A DNA stretch of 64,000 bases from Ichthyophis bannanicus (taxonomy: Eukaryota; Chordata; Amphibia; Gymnophiona; Ichthyophiidae): positions 707,949,637 through 708,013,636 of the forward strand of contig CM066033.1 in assembly GCA_033557465.1 (NCBI GenBank). Reading direction: 5' to 3'. The position numbers and the translations under genes were made by a program. The notes beneath the pieces were generated by a model that had not been told where the DNA came from, did no database searches, and saw only the letters and a program-made list of their open reading frames with translations. This document shows, in pieces, positions 30,094-38,375 of the stretch. Numbering within the stretch: the first letter of the stretch is position 1; each line of letters opens with the position of its first letter.

Positions 30094-32254
30094 TCAAAAA
30101 CTCCCCCCTGGCTGGGCTGGAGCCAGTGCCTGGTGTTTTGGAGCCTTCTGCTTACGAGGTCTGTGCCCATGTCCCTTGGCCTGCTGACCCTGTTGGAGAG
30201 CTGGGGAGGCCTGAAAAGGTGGGTAGTTTCTGTAAGCAGCCCCTTTCCTTGGGTATAAGGACCTTTTACCTGAGCACTCCCATCTGGGAGGGTCAGCGGT
30301 CCTCTTAGAGAGCCTGGTCCTTGTCATGAACTCGGTCTCCAGCTCGGCAGCCTTGTCGGTCATGGGTCTGCTAAAGAGGTTTTCTCCATGGCATGGGACA
30401 TCAACCAATTTGTCCTGAACCAACTGCTCGAGGTCAGACGACTGTAGACAAGCTTGGTGCCTGCACCGATGTCTGCCGCCGCCACTTGAGCCGCCGATTT
30501 GAACCTGCCATAGGCCGCTCAAGACATGAATTTGGAGCACTCACGACAGGTTCTTGAACCGCTGCAAGGGTTCCTCGGAGTGACCAGCTGAGAACCCTGT
30601 GAGTTCCTTCACCAGGTCTCTCAAGTACATGCCCATATACAGCTGGTAGGCCTGGATGCGGCAGATGAGCATTGAGCCATGGCAACAGTTTCTGCCGAGG
30701 GTGTCCAGGGTGCGGGCCTCCCTGCCGTGGGGCACAGAGAAGTGCATCTTCTGTTTTTTCAGCGGACGCATGGCCAACTCCACCACCATGGAGTTATGCG
30801 GCTGCTGTGATTTCTGGAAGCCCAGGCTCCGACGGACTCGATACATCGAGTCAAGCCATTTGCTCACCACCAGTACCGAAGCCGGTGTCTCCCACATCTG
30901 GAGCATCAGTCGTTACAGGATGGGAGGAATGGGCACCATGAGAGAGTCCCTCGGAGGAAACTCATCCTGGAGAATTTCCAACTCATCTGCCTGAGGGTCC
31001 TCCTCCAACTCTGTAGGGAATGCCAGGGCCTTTAACATATCCTTGACAAAATCAAGGAAGTCCATACCCTCTAGCAGGGACCGCCGTTGAGGCTCCGAGA
31101 CAGGAGAGTCAGATGGGACGTCGCAGTGGCAATGGGTGTCAGGGGACTCTTCATCCTCCCATTCAGAGTAGTCAGACGAGGACTCATAGGAGGGCTGCTC
31201 TGTGGGCCTCAGCGCAGCCAATGTTCCGTGGGCAGTGCCCGGCATACTAGCCGGGGATGATTGCAGTCCCATTGAGTGGAATCTGATCATGACCTCGGCT
31301 GAGGATAGACTCAAGGCCGAAGAACCTTGAGGATCAGCTTAACCTCTGGGGATGTCTTGGACATTGAGGGCCCGGGGGTTGGGGTGGATGAACCGGTCGT
31401 GCAGGACAATGGTGCCCACTGCTGGTACATGAAGGCAGATAAACTGCGCTCCAGGGCCACCATTCTGGACTCCAGGCCAGAAGGCTCTGCAGCCTTTGGC
31501 ACGGGCACAGAGGGGCTCGGGCCTGACGCCAGCTCCACTGAAGGAGACTGAGCAAGATGGCACCCTTGGGCGGGAAGGGGACCATGCATGCATGGTGGCA
31601 TCTCCCAAAGGCTTTCTTTGAAAGCTGGGGGAATGCTTCTGCGAGGGCTCCGTCGGTGCTGACATCACCCATATGTGAGGATGGTGTCTGGGGACAGAGG
31701 CAGGTCCGAGGTCAAGTCCTTCTGGGGGACCTTTGCAGGCTGCTCCTTCTCTGAAGCCTTGAATGAGCGTCTCGAACTGCGAGACCGGGACCGGGGGGCA
31801 CCCGGCTGGTCGGAACCATCCAAGGACGCCGCCTTTGAGGGTTTCTTCTTCTTCCTGAGTTCCCTTGAGGGAGACCCCCTTTCTGAGGACTGACGATGGG
31901 GCTCGGGCTTGGAAGGTTCCGCCCGATGCGTCGAGGCTTCAGATGAGGCCTTGGCCTTCGGAGGCATCAGGGACTCGGGGAAAAACTTATTGTGCTGCTG
32001 TTGGCCGCTCCTGAGGGCCTTGTTGGACATCCTCTTTGTAAACAGTTGTATAATACTGTCAGTTATGTTACATGTAAACCGTCTTGAATTGTAGAAAGAC
32101 GGTATATAAAAACTGTTAAATAAATAAATCCTCTTGCAGAGACTGCAGGCTGCCGGGTAATGGTCTGGCCCGAAGTAGCGGAGACAGCAGTTATGTGTGT
32201 CAAAGACATTGTTTTTGAGCACCGATCACACTTCTTAAAGCCACTGGTAGCCAT
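30094..32254 (-). pseudogene. DIRS-A2 gag-like protein, decayed
   Basis: Minus-strand pieces from about 32,254 (MATSGFKKCDRC, start of the Cys/His motif) through Ser/Arg-rich SRSRSSRRSFKASEKEQ (about 31,780), SDYSEWEDEESPDTH (about 31,170), LDSMYRVRRSLGFQKSQ (about 30,850) and YQLYMGMYLRDLVKELTGFSAG (about 30,640), to GENLFSRPMTDKAAELETE (about 30,380). Several frame changes. Same plan as DIRS-A3 gag; interrupted at 32,037 by a short LINE tail. Confidence 0.75.
32037..32127 (+). mobile_element. 91-bp LINE-tail insertion with 8-bp duplication
   Basis: Begins tgtaaacagttg and ends taaataaataa. It is flanked by ATCCTCTT (32,029-32,036 and 32,128-32,135). It contains the hairpin ccgtctt...aagacgg followed by tatataaaaactg and (aaat)n, like the ends of the L2-like LINEs. 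It is either a severely 5'-truncated LINE or a tiny SINE-like parasite of its 3' end. Confidence 0.8.
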
Positions 32255-32502
32255 GGGGAAAAAAGGACCATTGCGAGGTCGAAGACGCGCTGAGCTGCCA
32301 GTTGGAAAAGAAAAAAGACGCGAAGACGCCAGAGAATGAAAGAAAGAGAAAACTATAAAAATAAACCTGAACTCGACACCGATGCAGCGAGGTTGGTGGC
32401 GGAAAGAGTATTGCTGCGATACTGGAGGCGAGTATGAAACTCAGAAGAAAAAAATCAATTTTTTCCAGGGACAAAAAAGACAAACGTCTGAAGGGCTCCA
32501 CG

Positions 32503-32672
32503 GAAAAAAGGAGACTGAGCAAGATGGCACCCTTGGGCGGGAAGGAGACCATGCATGCGTGATGGCATCTCCTGAAGGCTTTCTTTGAAAGCTCGGGGAA
32601 TGCTTTAGCGAGGGCTCCGTTGGTGCCGACACCACCCATATATGAGGACTGACTTCCTGCTTGTTCCCGGAT
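32503..32672. repeat. DIRS-A2 right inverted terminal repeat
   Basis: ggagactgagcaagatggca... to ...ttcctgcttgttcccgga, complementary to 24,919-25,110. Confidence 0.85.
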
Positions 32673-33008
32673 AAATACGTTTACACTGAAAGGGTGATGA
32701 ATGCTTGGAATGTCCTCCCAATGGAAATGGTGGGGGCAAATACAATGACAGAATTCAAAATAGCATGAGACAGACACAGTGGATCCCTGTTATAGCAACA
32801 GGATAAAATAAAAAACAAACATAACTATCTCTTATATCTCAACAAATAGGTGTAACCTACACGGAGCGGTGGGTACACCCCTAAGCAAAGGCATAGGGAG
32901 GGGTGATCTGCACGGAGCAGCAGGTGCACCTAACTCTTGCCGCCTTGCTGGGCAGACTAGATGGACCATACTGGTCTTTATCTGCCGTCATATACTATGT
33001 TACTATAT
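32673..33008 (+). pseudogene. CR1 ORF2 C-terminal end and 3' UTR
   Basis: RVMNAWNVLPMEMVGANTMTEFKIA is the usual CR1 C-terminal block. The 3' UTR follows with gccgccttgctgggcagact, catactggtctttatctgcc and terminal tactatgttactatat repeats. It abuts the CA-rich simple repeat at 33,009. Confidence 0.88.
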
Positions 33009-33271
33009 ATGCATGCATGCATGCACACCCACACAACCACACCTACCCTCACACATGCACTGACGTATATATGTGCGCGCACGTCCACACATACACATAT
33101 GCTCATATGCATACACACATGCCCACATGTACACACATATACATGCACCCACATCCCCGTGCACCTACACACATATGAGCGTGAGCACACACACACGAGA
33201 AACATACACACGTATTTACACACACACACACACATGCATACATACATACACAGACACACACACAAACAAAT
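33009..33271. repeat. CA/TG-rich simple repeat, right piece
   Basis: Starts (gcat)n then imperfect cacacaca/tatgca repeats to 33,271. Continuous in style with 1-83 and 8,517-8,660. His/Thr- and Cys/Val-rich open frames here are repeat artefacts. Confidence 0.9.
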
Positions 33272-33398
33272 GGGGACGGGGAAGTTTTGATGCGGAATAC
33301 TGCTTTTGTTGTCCAATACAGAACCCAAGTTGAGTCAACATATGAATGAATTCTGCAGGCACAACAACGGAGTCAGGTAAAAAAAAATTGTCACTAAC
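33272..33398 (-). other. Intron sequence and splice donor after the DIP2 exon
   Basis: Non-coding. On the minus strand the exon is followed by GTTAGTGAC, a good splice donor. Nothing else recognised. Confidence 0.6.
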
Positions 33399-33522
33399 CT
33401 TTAAATTGCACAATTTCCCCATTCTGAGTTTTTGGAAGTCCCTTTAGACACACCTCGCTGGTTAGGGCCAGAGTTATGCCACAGCTTCCCAGCAAGAAAC
33501 CAATCTGTTGGCCTCCAGCATC
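33399..33522 (-). CDS. DIP2 (B/C-like): DIP2-family internal exon (adenylate-forming domain 1)
   Basis: The minus strand reads an acceptor (tttcttttgaaccag), then 124 bp beginning GAT GCT GGA GGC and ending ...CAA TTT AAA G, then a donor GTTAGTG. The 41 codons include QIGFLLGSCGITLALTSEVC and KGLPKTQNGEIVQFK, which I recognise as a strongly conserved stretch of DIP2 proteins (disco-interacting protein 2 homologues). It lies in the first of the two fatty-acyl-AMP-ligase-like domains that follow the DMAP1-binding N-terminus. The frame is open, the exon has 41 codons plus one base, and the next DIP2 residue is Gly, which fits the split codon. It resembles the B/C paralogues more than A from memory; I cannot confirm which. 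The neighbouring exons are not visible here, so both adjacent introns exceed 30 kb. Confidence 0.88.
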
Positions 33523-33770
33523 CTGGTTCAAAAGAAATAAATCATTTGTTGTAATATTAGAGAGACATTAGCCCAAAAGGGCCATTTAAAATAAATCTTC
33601 CTCTTACCTGCATTACTAAACCTTAACAATTACATTTCCAAACATTAGTGAAAATTGACTGGATTATCATTTACCTCAAGGTGGACACAGATCAAAACAA
33701 ATGGAGATAAAAGATTATTATTATGGTGGCATTAGCAAAATTCAGGAGATGAGCTCTAGCAAATGACAGC
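33523..33770. other. Intron sequence upstream of the DIP2 exon
   Basis: AT-rich single-copy-looking DNA. On the minus strand it holds the polypyrimidine tract and acceptor of the DIP2 exon at its low end (33,523-33,545). No other feature recognised. Confidence 0.6.
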
Positions 33771-34030
33771 AAGCTGATGGCAGCTGAGAGAGAGATGAGA
33801 ACAGCAACTTGGAGATCATTCAGAAGGAAGCTTATTGGAGACGATGGGGTGGGCAGAAATAACTGTTACCCAAAGAGAGGCAAGACCCTACTACGTGCAG
33901 GTTCTATCGGTCAAAGGTTTGGCAAACAGACTAGGCAAAGTGAAATTAATCCACGAGGACCAAACTGGTTTTATGCCCAGGTGGCAAGCTAGTGATAACA
34001 CTATGAAAGTGTTGAGCGGCTCAAGAACAA
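33771..34030 (+). mobile_element. L1-like RT remnant
   Basis: Translation near 33,895-34,020 gives LANRLGKVKLIHEDQTGFMP and RWQASDNTMKVL, matching the L1-type RT block just before the active-site domain (HPDQTGF...SDNTR). Short, with frame changes; the rest of the element is not visible. It shows that L1-type ORF2 elements exist in this genome and could supply RT to the ORF1-only element at 21,528. Confidence 0.6.
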
Positions 34031-34351
34031 AAGACGTAAATGCTTCTCCTCACAATAGAGTGAAGAAGTCCACAACCAGAGAACATGGAAATGCACAGAC
34101 TCCATATGATCTATCATGCACACAAAGAGCAGAGAAAGACCATGGAAATGAAGACCAGATTCTGATAAAATGCAAAATTATTTTTACTAACATACATCCA
34201 ACTTGGCCAGGTTTTGGTTTGGATGCTGAATAATTGATGCTCCATTTCTCGACAGCTGTATGTCATCAAATAACAGCATCTAATTCCTAATGGTAAAAAG
34301 GTCACAGGTAACAAGCTGTTGTGAAAAAGCACGCAGAATATTTCAAATTAA

Positions 34352-34390
34352 ACTCTAAATGAAAACACTGATCACATTTTCATTTAGAGT
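34352..34390. repeat. 14-bp inverted repeat
   Basis: actctaaatgaaaa (34,352-34,365) pairs with ttttcatttagagt (34,377-34,390) across an 11-base loop. Origin unknown; possibly a relic of a small DNA element. Confidence 0.6.
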
Positions 34391-34476
34391 CTATCTTTAT
34401 ATACCCTGCTTGCTTTTTGCACAACGGCTTATTACCTGTGCCCTCTTTACCATGAGATGCTGTTATCTGAAAACGT

Positions 34477-34850
34477 ACACTACTACTACTACTAATTTAT
34501 ATAATGCTGCTAGGCATACTCAGCACTGTACATGCACATTATAAAAGATAGTCGCTTCTCCAGAGAGTTTACAACCTGCTAAGACAAACAGAACAACAGG
34601 GGACTAAGTAATTCTAAAGGGAAAAGGTTAAAATGGGTATAGACAATTAATAAGGGGATCAGATCCAAATGCAGCCTCAAAGAGATGACATTTTAGCATC
34701 GATTGAATAGGATCAGAGATGGAACATGACGTATTGACTCAGGTAGTCTATTCAAGGCATACAGTGCAGCAAGTTGGAAAGAATGGAGTTTGGAGATGGC
34801 AGTAGAAGAGATTGCAATGTGGTGGAGGAATGAGGAAATACTGGATACAG
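34477..34850 (-). mobile_element. L2-like LINE 3' end (decayed)
   Basis: Plus-strand tactactactactactaat... followed by cagcactgtacatgcac and gagtttacaacctgctaagac matches, in the same order, the 3' UTR copy at 25,611-25,700. Further bases to about 34,850 look like the decayed C-terminal coding end (gatcagagatgga...tggaaagaatggag). Confidence 0.7.
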
Positions 34851-36169
34851 ATGGTTCTTTTTAAAAGATTGTATGAATATTTTTATTTGAACAAGTTAAC
34901 AGCTCTGCAAAAGAAGACAAGAGAAGCTTGAACAAGTCTAGGGAGGTACTGGGAGTAGTTACACAAGCATAGTTAAGGGAGAGGAGAGATGATGGAATAA
35001 ATCCTTAGTTGATGAAGGCAAGTTTATAATTGGGGGATTAGAGGTTAGTTTTGCATAAGGGCATGGACGTAGTTTTGAGAAGGATGAGAGGGGGCATTTC
35101 CTCCCCCAAATGAGCTGGCTCTCACGCTGATTCAGCAACAGACTCTGCCTCCCCCCTAACCTGCGCCCCTGCTGCTGCTTTTTCTGTGCCTGGAGAAGCA
35201 GCAGCAGTTTCCGATTAAAACAAAACAAAACAAAACAAAAAAAACGCATGTTCTCCCAAGCTGAGAAGGCTGGTCCCGCTCCTCTCTGACACATGCTTCG
35301 CATCAGAGGGGGTGGGACTAGATCAGCCTTCCTATTGTACGGCCCTGTTTCATACAAAATGGACCACAACCTAATTATTACTAATTACCTGCAATGATCA
35401 GATCCAGAAGTCAGTACAGGTGCAATCAGAGTCTCTGTTTATTAGATAACTGATGACCAAATACAGGCAGATGTGGGGAAGAGAGTTCTATCGGGCACTA
35501 GGCACCTCAAGAATATATCTCCTCCCATGAATATAAAAAGAATACTACATTTATACTTTTCTTTGCTTCCCTTTTCGTGCATACAGTCCCCAGATCCATT
35601 CCTCCGTGTTCTCTCCCCCCTCCCCCCTTATCTCTTATCATTGCCTTTTTCTGTTTCCCTTAGTTCCTGTTATAAAATCCCCCTGGCCCCCTCTCTCTTA
35701 TACTTACCAACTATGGTCCAGCCATCTGCTTTCTTCAGAGCCAGGCCTAGCATATATGTTGCCAGCTTGTGGTTTCCTGTGTATGTGTTTCTTTGCACAT
35801 AGCCTCTGCAGGCCCAAGTTTGGACCTTCTAGCCCAGACTGGCACCTTGCAAGGCTCATGATACTGCCTTATATGGTTCCTTCCGGTGCTGGATCTCTTC
35901 TTGCAAAGGCCTGAATGCTGGCTCACATGGTATAGCAGCATGGCTGTTGTTCTTTAGAGTTTTTTGAGATGTGGGGCAGCCATTGAGTGATTATGAACCA
36001 GGAACATTATTAACCCTCAACACTTAAAATTAAAAGCAAATCTGTTGACACTCTAATACTTAACCTCTACAAGTACTTAACCCCTACATATCACAGAAGT
36101 GCACAGAGCCCGCTTTTTTAAATCAAAAGCCCATCGTCGCTGCTGCAGACACATAAAAAGCAGTGGCAG
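34851..36169. other. Intron DNA without recognised genes
   Basis: Contains a (caaaa)n run at 35,217-35,245 and pyrimidine-rich DNA at 35,560-35,700. I see no coding sequence or transposon ends. Open frames here have no family resemblance. Confidence 0.5.
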
Positions 36170-36673
36170 CAGCTGGGAGGGGGATGTGTGTGGAATGGCT
36201 GTAAAGGAAATACTGGGCAGATGGACATGAAGGGGGGGGGGGTGGAATGGTCAAAAGGGAAACGCTATGTAGATAGACATGAAGGGAGATGTGTGTGGAA
36301 TGGCCGGAAGGAAAATGCTGCGCAGACGGACATGAAGGGGGAGGGAGTGAAATAGCTGGAAGGGAAATGCTGGGCAAATGTTGGACATGAGGGGAGGCAG
36401 ATGCTGAAAAAGGAAGTGCGGATGGGATGGCATGGCATGGCACAAAGAAGATGCAGGACACAATGTGGGGTCAAGGGCAGATACTGGATACACAGTTCAG
36501 AAGGTGGGAGGCAGCAGCAGGACACGGGCACAGGGTGGCAAGCTGGACATGGGGTGGAGAGAAGAGGTCTGACATAGGGTAGGAATCATAAAGGGATGGA
36601 GGGCAGATGCTGAACACAAGGAAGAGGTCATAGGGGGATAAATGGCAGATGCTAGACATGGTATGGAAATATA
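36170..36673. repeat. GA-rich degenerate minisatellite, left piece
   Basis: Loose tandem units such as gggaaatgctgggcagatggacatgaaggggg, about 60-65 bp apart near 36,180-36,400, then decaying into gatgctggacatggggt-like units. It continues after DIRS-A3 at 42,454, so that element inserted in it. Confidence 0.7.
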
Positions 36674-36865
36674 GCGTAGTTACTCACCTGTAACAGGTGT
36701 TCTCCAGGAGCAGCAGGAATCAGTCCTCACATATGGGTGACGTCGGCGCCGACGGAGCCCTCGCGGAGCAATTTTCCCCAGCTTTCAAAGAAAGCTTTTG
36801 GGAATTGCAGCGCGCATGCGCGGTCCCCTTCCCGCCCAAGGGTGCCATCTTAGCCAGTCATATGA
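36674..36865. repeat. DIRS-A3 left inverted terminal repeat
   Basis: gcgtagttactcacctgtaa... complementary over about 165 bp to 42,285-42,453, including the palindromic gacgtcggcgccgacg core and gcgcgcatgcgcggtcccc. The outermost bases differ between the two ends; both versions are copied in the internal complementary region. Confidence 0.9.
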
Positions 36866-36950
36866 CATAGCTAAAAGACAGCATAAAAATTTGCAAAAAA
36901 ACTAAAGCAGATGATTGCAACTCCAAGGGGAGGAGGGAGGGTTGTGAGGA

Positions 36951-37042
36951 CTGATTCCTGCTGCTCCTGGAGAACACCTGTTACAGGTGAGTAACTACGC
37001 TTTCTCCAGGACCAAGCAGGAAGTCAGTCCTCACATATGGGA
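36951..37042. other. DIRS-A3 internal complementary region
   Basis: 36,954-37,000 is the complement of the left terminus (…cacctgttacaggtgagtaactacgc). 37,001-37,041 is the complement of the right terminus (ttctccaggaccaagcagg...). The halves meet at about 37,000. It lies just downstream of the recombinase gene in element orientation. Confidence 0.9.
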
Positions 37043-37178
37043 CTCCCAAGCTTAAGGCTACCGGAGACCCTAAGCACAAAAATGAGCTCCCTCTAGCTCA
37101 GCAGCACAGAAGGAAGGAATCTTCACAGAATTATGACCCACCGGTAGCCCAACATCTGGGATGGAGGGTAGGAGTTGC

Positions 37179-38375
37179 TCAAACCTCAAAGAGATTTCGG
37201 AGTACTGCCTGCCCGAAAGCACTGTCCCTGCGGGACTCCCTCTCAAGGCAGTAATGGACCGCAAAAGTCTGGCTCGAAGACCAAGTAGCGGCCCGGCAGA
37301 TGTCTGCCAATGGAACAGAGCGGAGGTAAGCCACTGACATAGCCTTCGCCCGAACACAATGAGCCGTGACCCGACTTTCTAACGAGAGTCCGGCTGCTCC
37401 ATAAGCCCAAGCGATACAGTCAGCAACCCAGATGGACAGAGTGCGCTTGGAGACAGGGAGCCCCAATTTATTGGGGTCAAAAGACATGAAGAGCTGAGCA
37501 GCTTTGCGGTGCTCCCGCGTACGGTCAAGGTAGAAGTTCAACGCCCTTCTACAGTCCAGGGTATGCAGGACCATTTCAGCTCGGCTGGAGTGTGGCCTGG
37601 GAATGAAGGTTGGAAGTACCACCTCCTGATTGATGTGAAAAGGGGAGACCACCTTTGGAAGAAATTTAGGGTGAGTCCGTAGGACTACCCTATTTTTGCA
37701 GAACCGAGTGTAAGGGGGATCAGACACGAGGGCCTGTAGTTCACTTACGCGTCTAGCGGAAGTGAGGGCTATCAGGAATAAGGTTTTCCAAGAAAGAAAA
37801 CGGAGAGGACAGGTAGCCATAGGTTCAAAAGGCGGACAGGTGATCCGTTGCAAAACCACATTCAGATCCCAGTCAGGCGCTGGCGGGCGCAGAGGTGGTT
37901 TAAGGAGAAGGAGACCTCGGAGAAACCTTGCCACGAGAGGGTCGTTGGAAAGAGGTCTGCCGTCCACCGACACATGATGTGCTGAAAGAGCACTGAGGTG
38001 AACCTTGACGGAGTTGGACTTAAGTCCAAGATTAGAGAGGTAGAGCAAGTACTGCAAGACCCCCGACACCGAGCAGGAGAAGGGATCCAGAGACTGCTGG
38101 GTACACCAAACGGAAAAACAACGCCATTTAAGGGCGTAGCATTTGCGGGTAGAAGGTCGCCGGGAAGCTAGGATGACCTCTTCCACCTCTGCCGGCAGGT
38201 GAAGGGGAGCAAGGACTACCCTTTCAGCAGCCAGGCCATCAGATGTAGAGATCTGAGGTTGGGGTGTAGCAGGGACCCCTGATCCTGTGTTAGGAGATCT
38301 GGCTGAAACCCCAGATGGAACGGAGCCTCCACCGCCAGTTGCAGCAGGAGTGGAAACCACGGCTGTCTGGGCCAC
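37179..38375 (-). CDS. DIRS-A3 tyrosine recombinase
   Basis: 398 codons. A flexible Ser/Pro/Gly-rich leader (1-60) precedes a core-binding domain (about 65-160, with STRKCYALKWRCFSVWC and NSVKVHLSAL). The catalytic domain follows: Arg208/209 in TSARRVSEL, H339-C-V-R342, W365 in CRAATWSSSQ and the nucleophile Tyr375 in AVHYCLE. The full R-HxxR-W-Y set of a DIRS integrase is present. It should integrate the circular cDNA. The start lies inside the RT gene, overlapping its end by about 160 bp in another frame. Stop at 37,179 just outside the internal complementary region. Confidence 0.93.
   Translation of the reverse strand: MAQTAVVSTPAATGGGGSVPSGVSARSPNTGSGVPATPQPQISTSDGLAAERVVLAPLHLPAEVEEVILASRRPSTRKCYALKWRCFSVWCTQQSLDPFSCSVSGVLQYLLYLSNLGLKSNSVKVHLSALSAHHVSVDGRPLSNDPLVARFLRGLLLLKPPLRPPAPDWDLNVVLQRITCPPFEPMATCPLRFLSWKTLFLIALTSARRVSELQALVSDPPYTRFCKNRVVLRTHPKFLPKVVSPFHINQEVVLPTFIPRPHSSRAEMVLHTLDCRRALNFYLDRTREHRKAAQLFMSFDPNKLGLPVSKRTLSIWVADCIAWAYGAAGLSLESRVTAHCVRAKAMSVAYLRSVPLADICRAATWSSSQTFAVHYCLERESRRDSAFGQAVLRNLFEV

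Larger units (their letters stand above)
24919..32672 (-). mobile_element. DIRS-A2 retrotransposon (decayed, nested)
   Basis: Left end gcgtagttactcacatgtaac, right end ...cttcctgcttgttcccgga. The minus-strand order is gag, RT/RNase H, tyrosine recombinase. It is inserted in the CR1 3' coding region. It contains an L2 3' fragment (25,611-25,910), a solo-LTR-like insertion (28,247-29,798) and a 91-bp LINE tail (32,037-32,127). CpGs are largely decayed and all frames are broken; YLDD reads YLDN. Confidence 0.9.
8661..33008 (+). mobile_element. Near full-length CR1 LINE broken into four pieces
   Basis: CR1 pieces at about 8,661-11,288, 21,282-21,511, 23,612-24,918 and 32,673-33,008 join in order into a single element of about 4.3 kb: 5' UTR, ORF1, ORF2 (endonuclease then RT), and 3' UTR ending ...tatactatgttactatat. 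The gaps are filled exactly by DIRS-A1, an L1-like ORF1-only element and DIRS-A2. The CR1 is therefore older than all three. Both outer flanks are the same CA-rich simple repeat, so it inserted into that tract. Confidence 0.85.

Noticed and set aside
32869..33333. His/Thr/Cys-rich open frames on both strands
   Set aside because: Translations of CA/TG simple repeat; no conserved blocks.
33600..33780. Second host exon near gcaggtaagagg on the minus strand
   Set aside because: A donor-like site exists (plus-strand cctcttacctgc), but the sequence before it on the minus strand has stops in all frames and no DIP2 similarity.
35560..35914. Pyrimidine-rich open frames, possible signal-peptide protein
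   Set aside because: No start context, no conserved motif; composition explains the frame.
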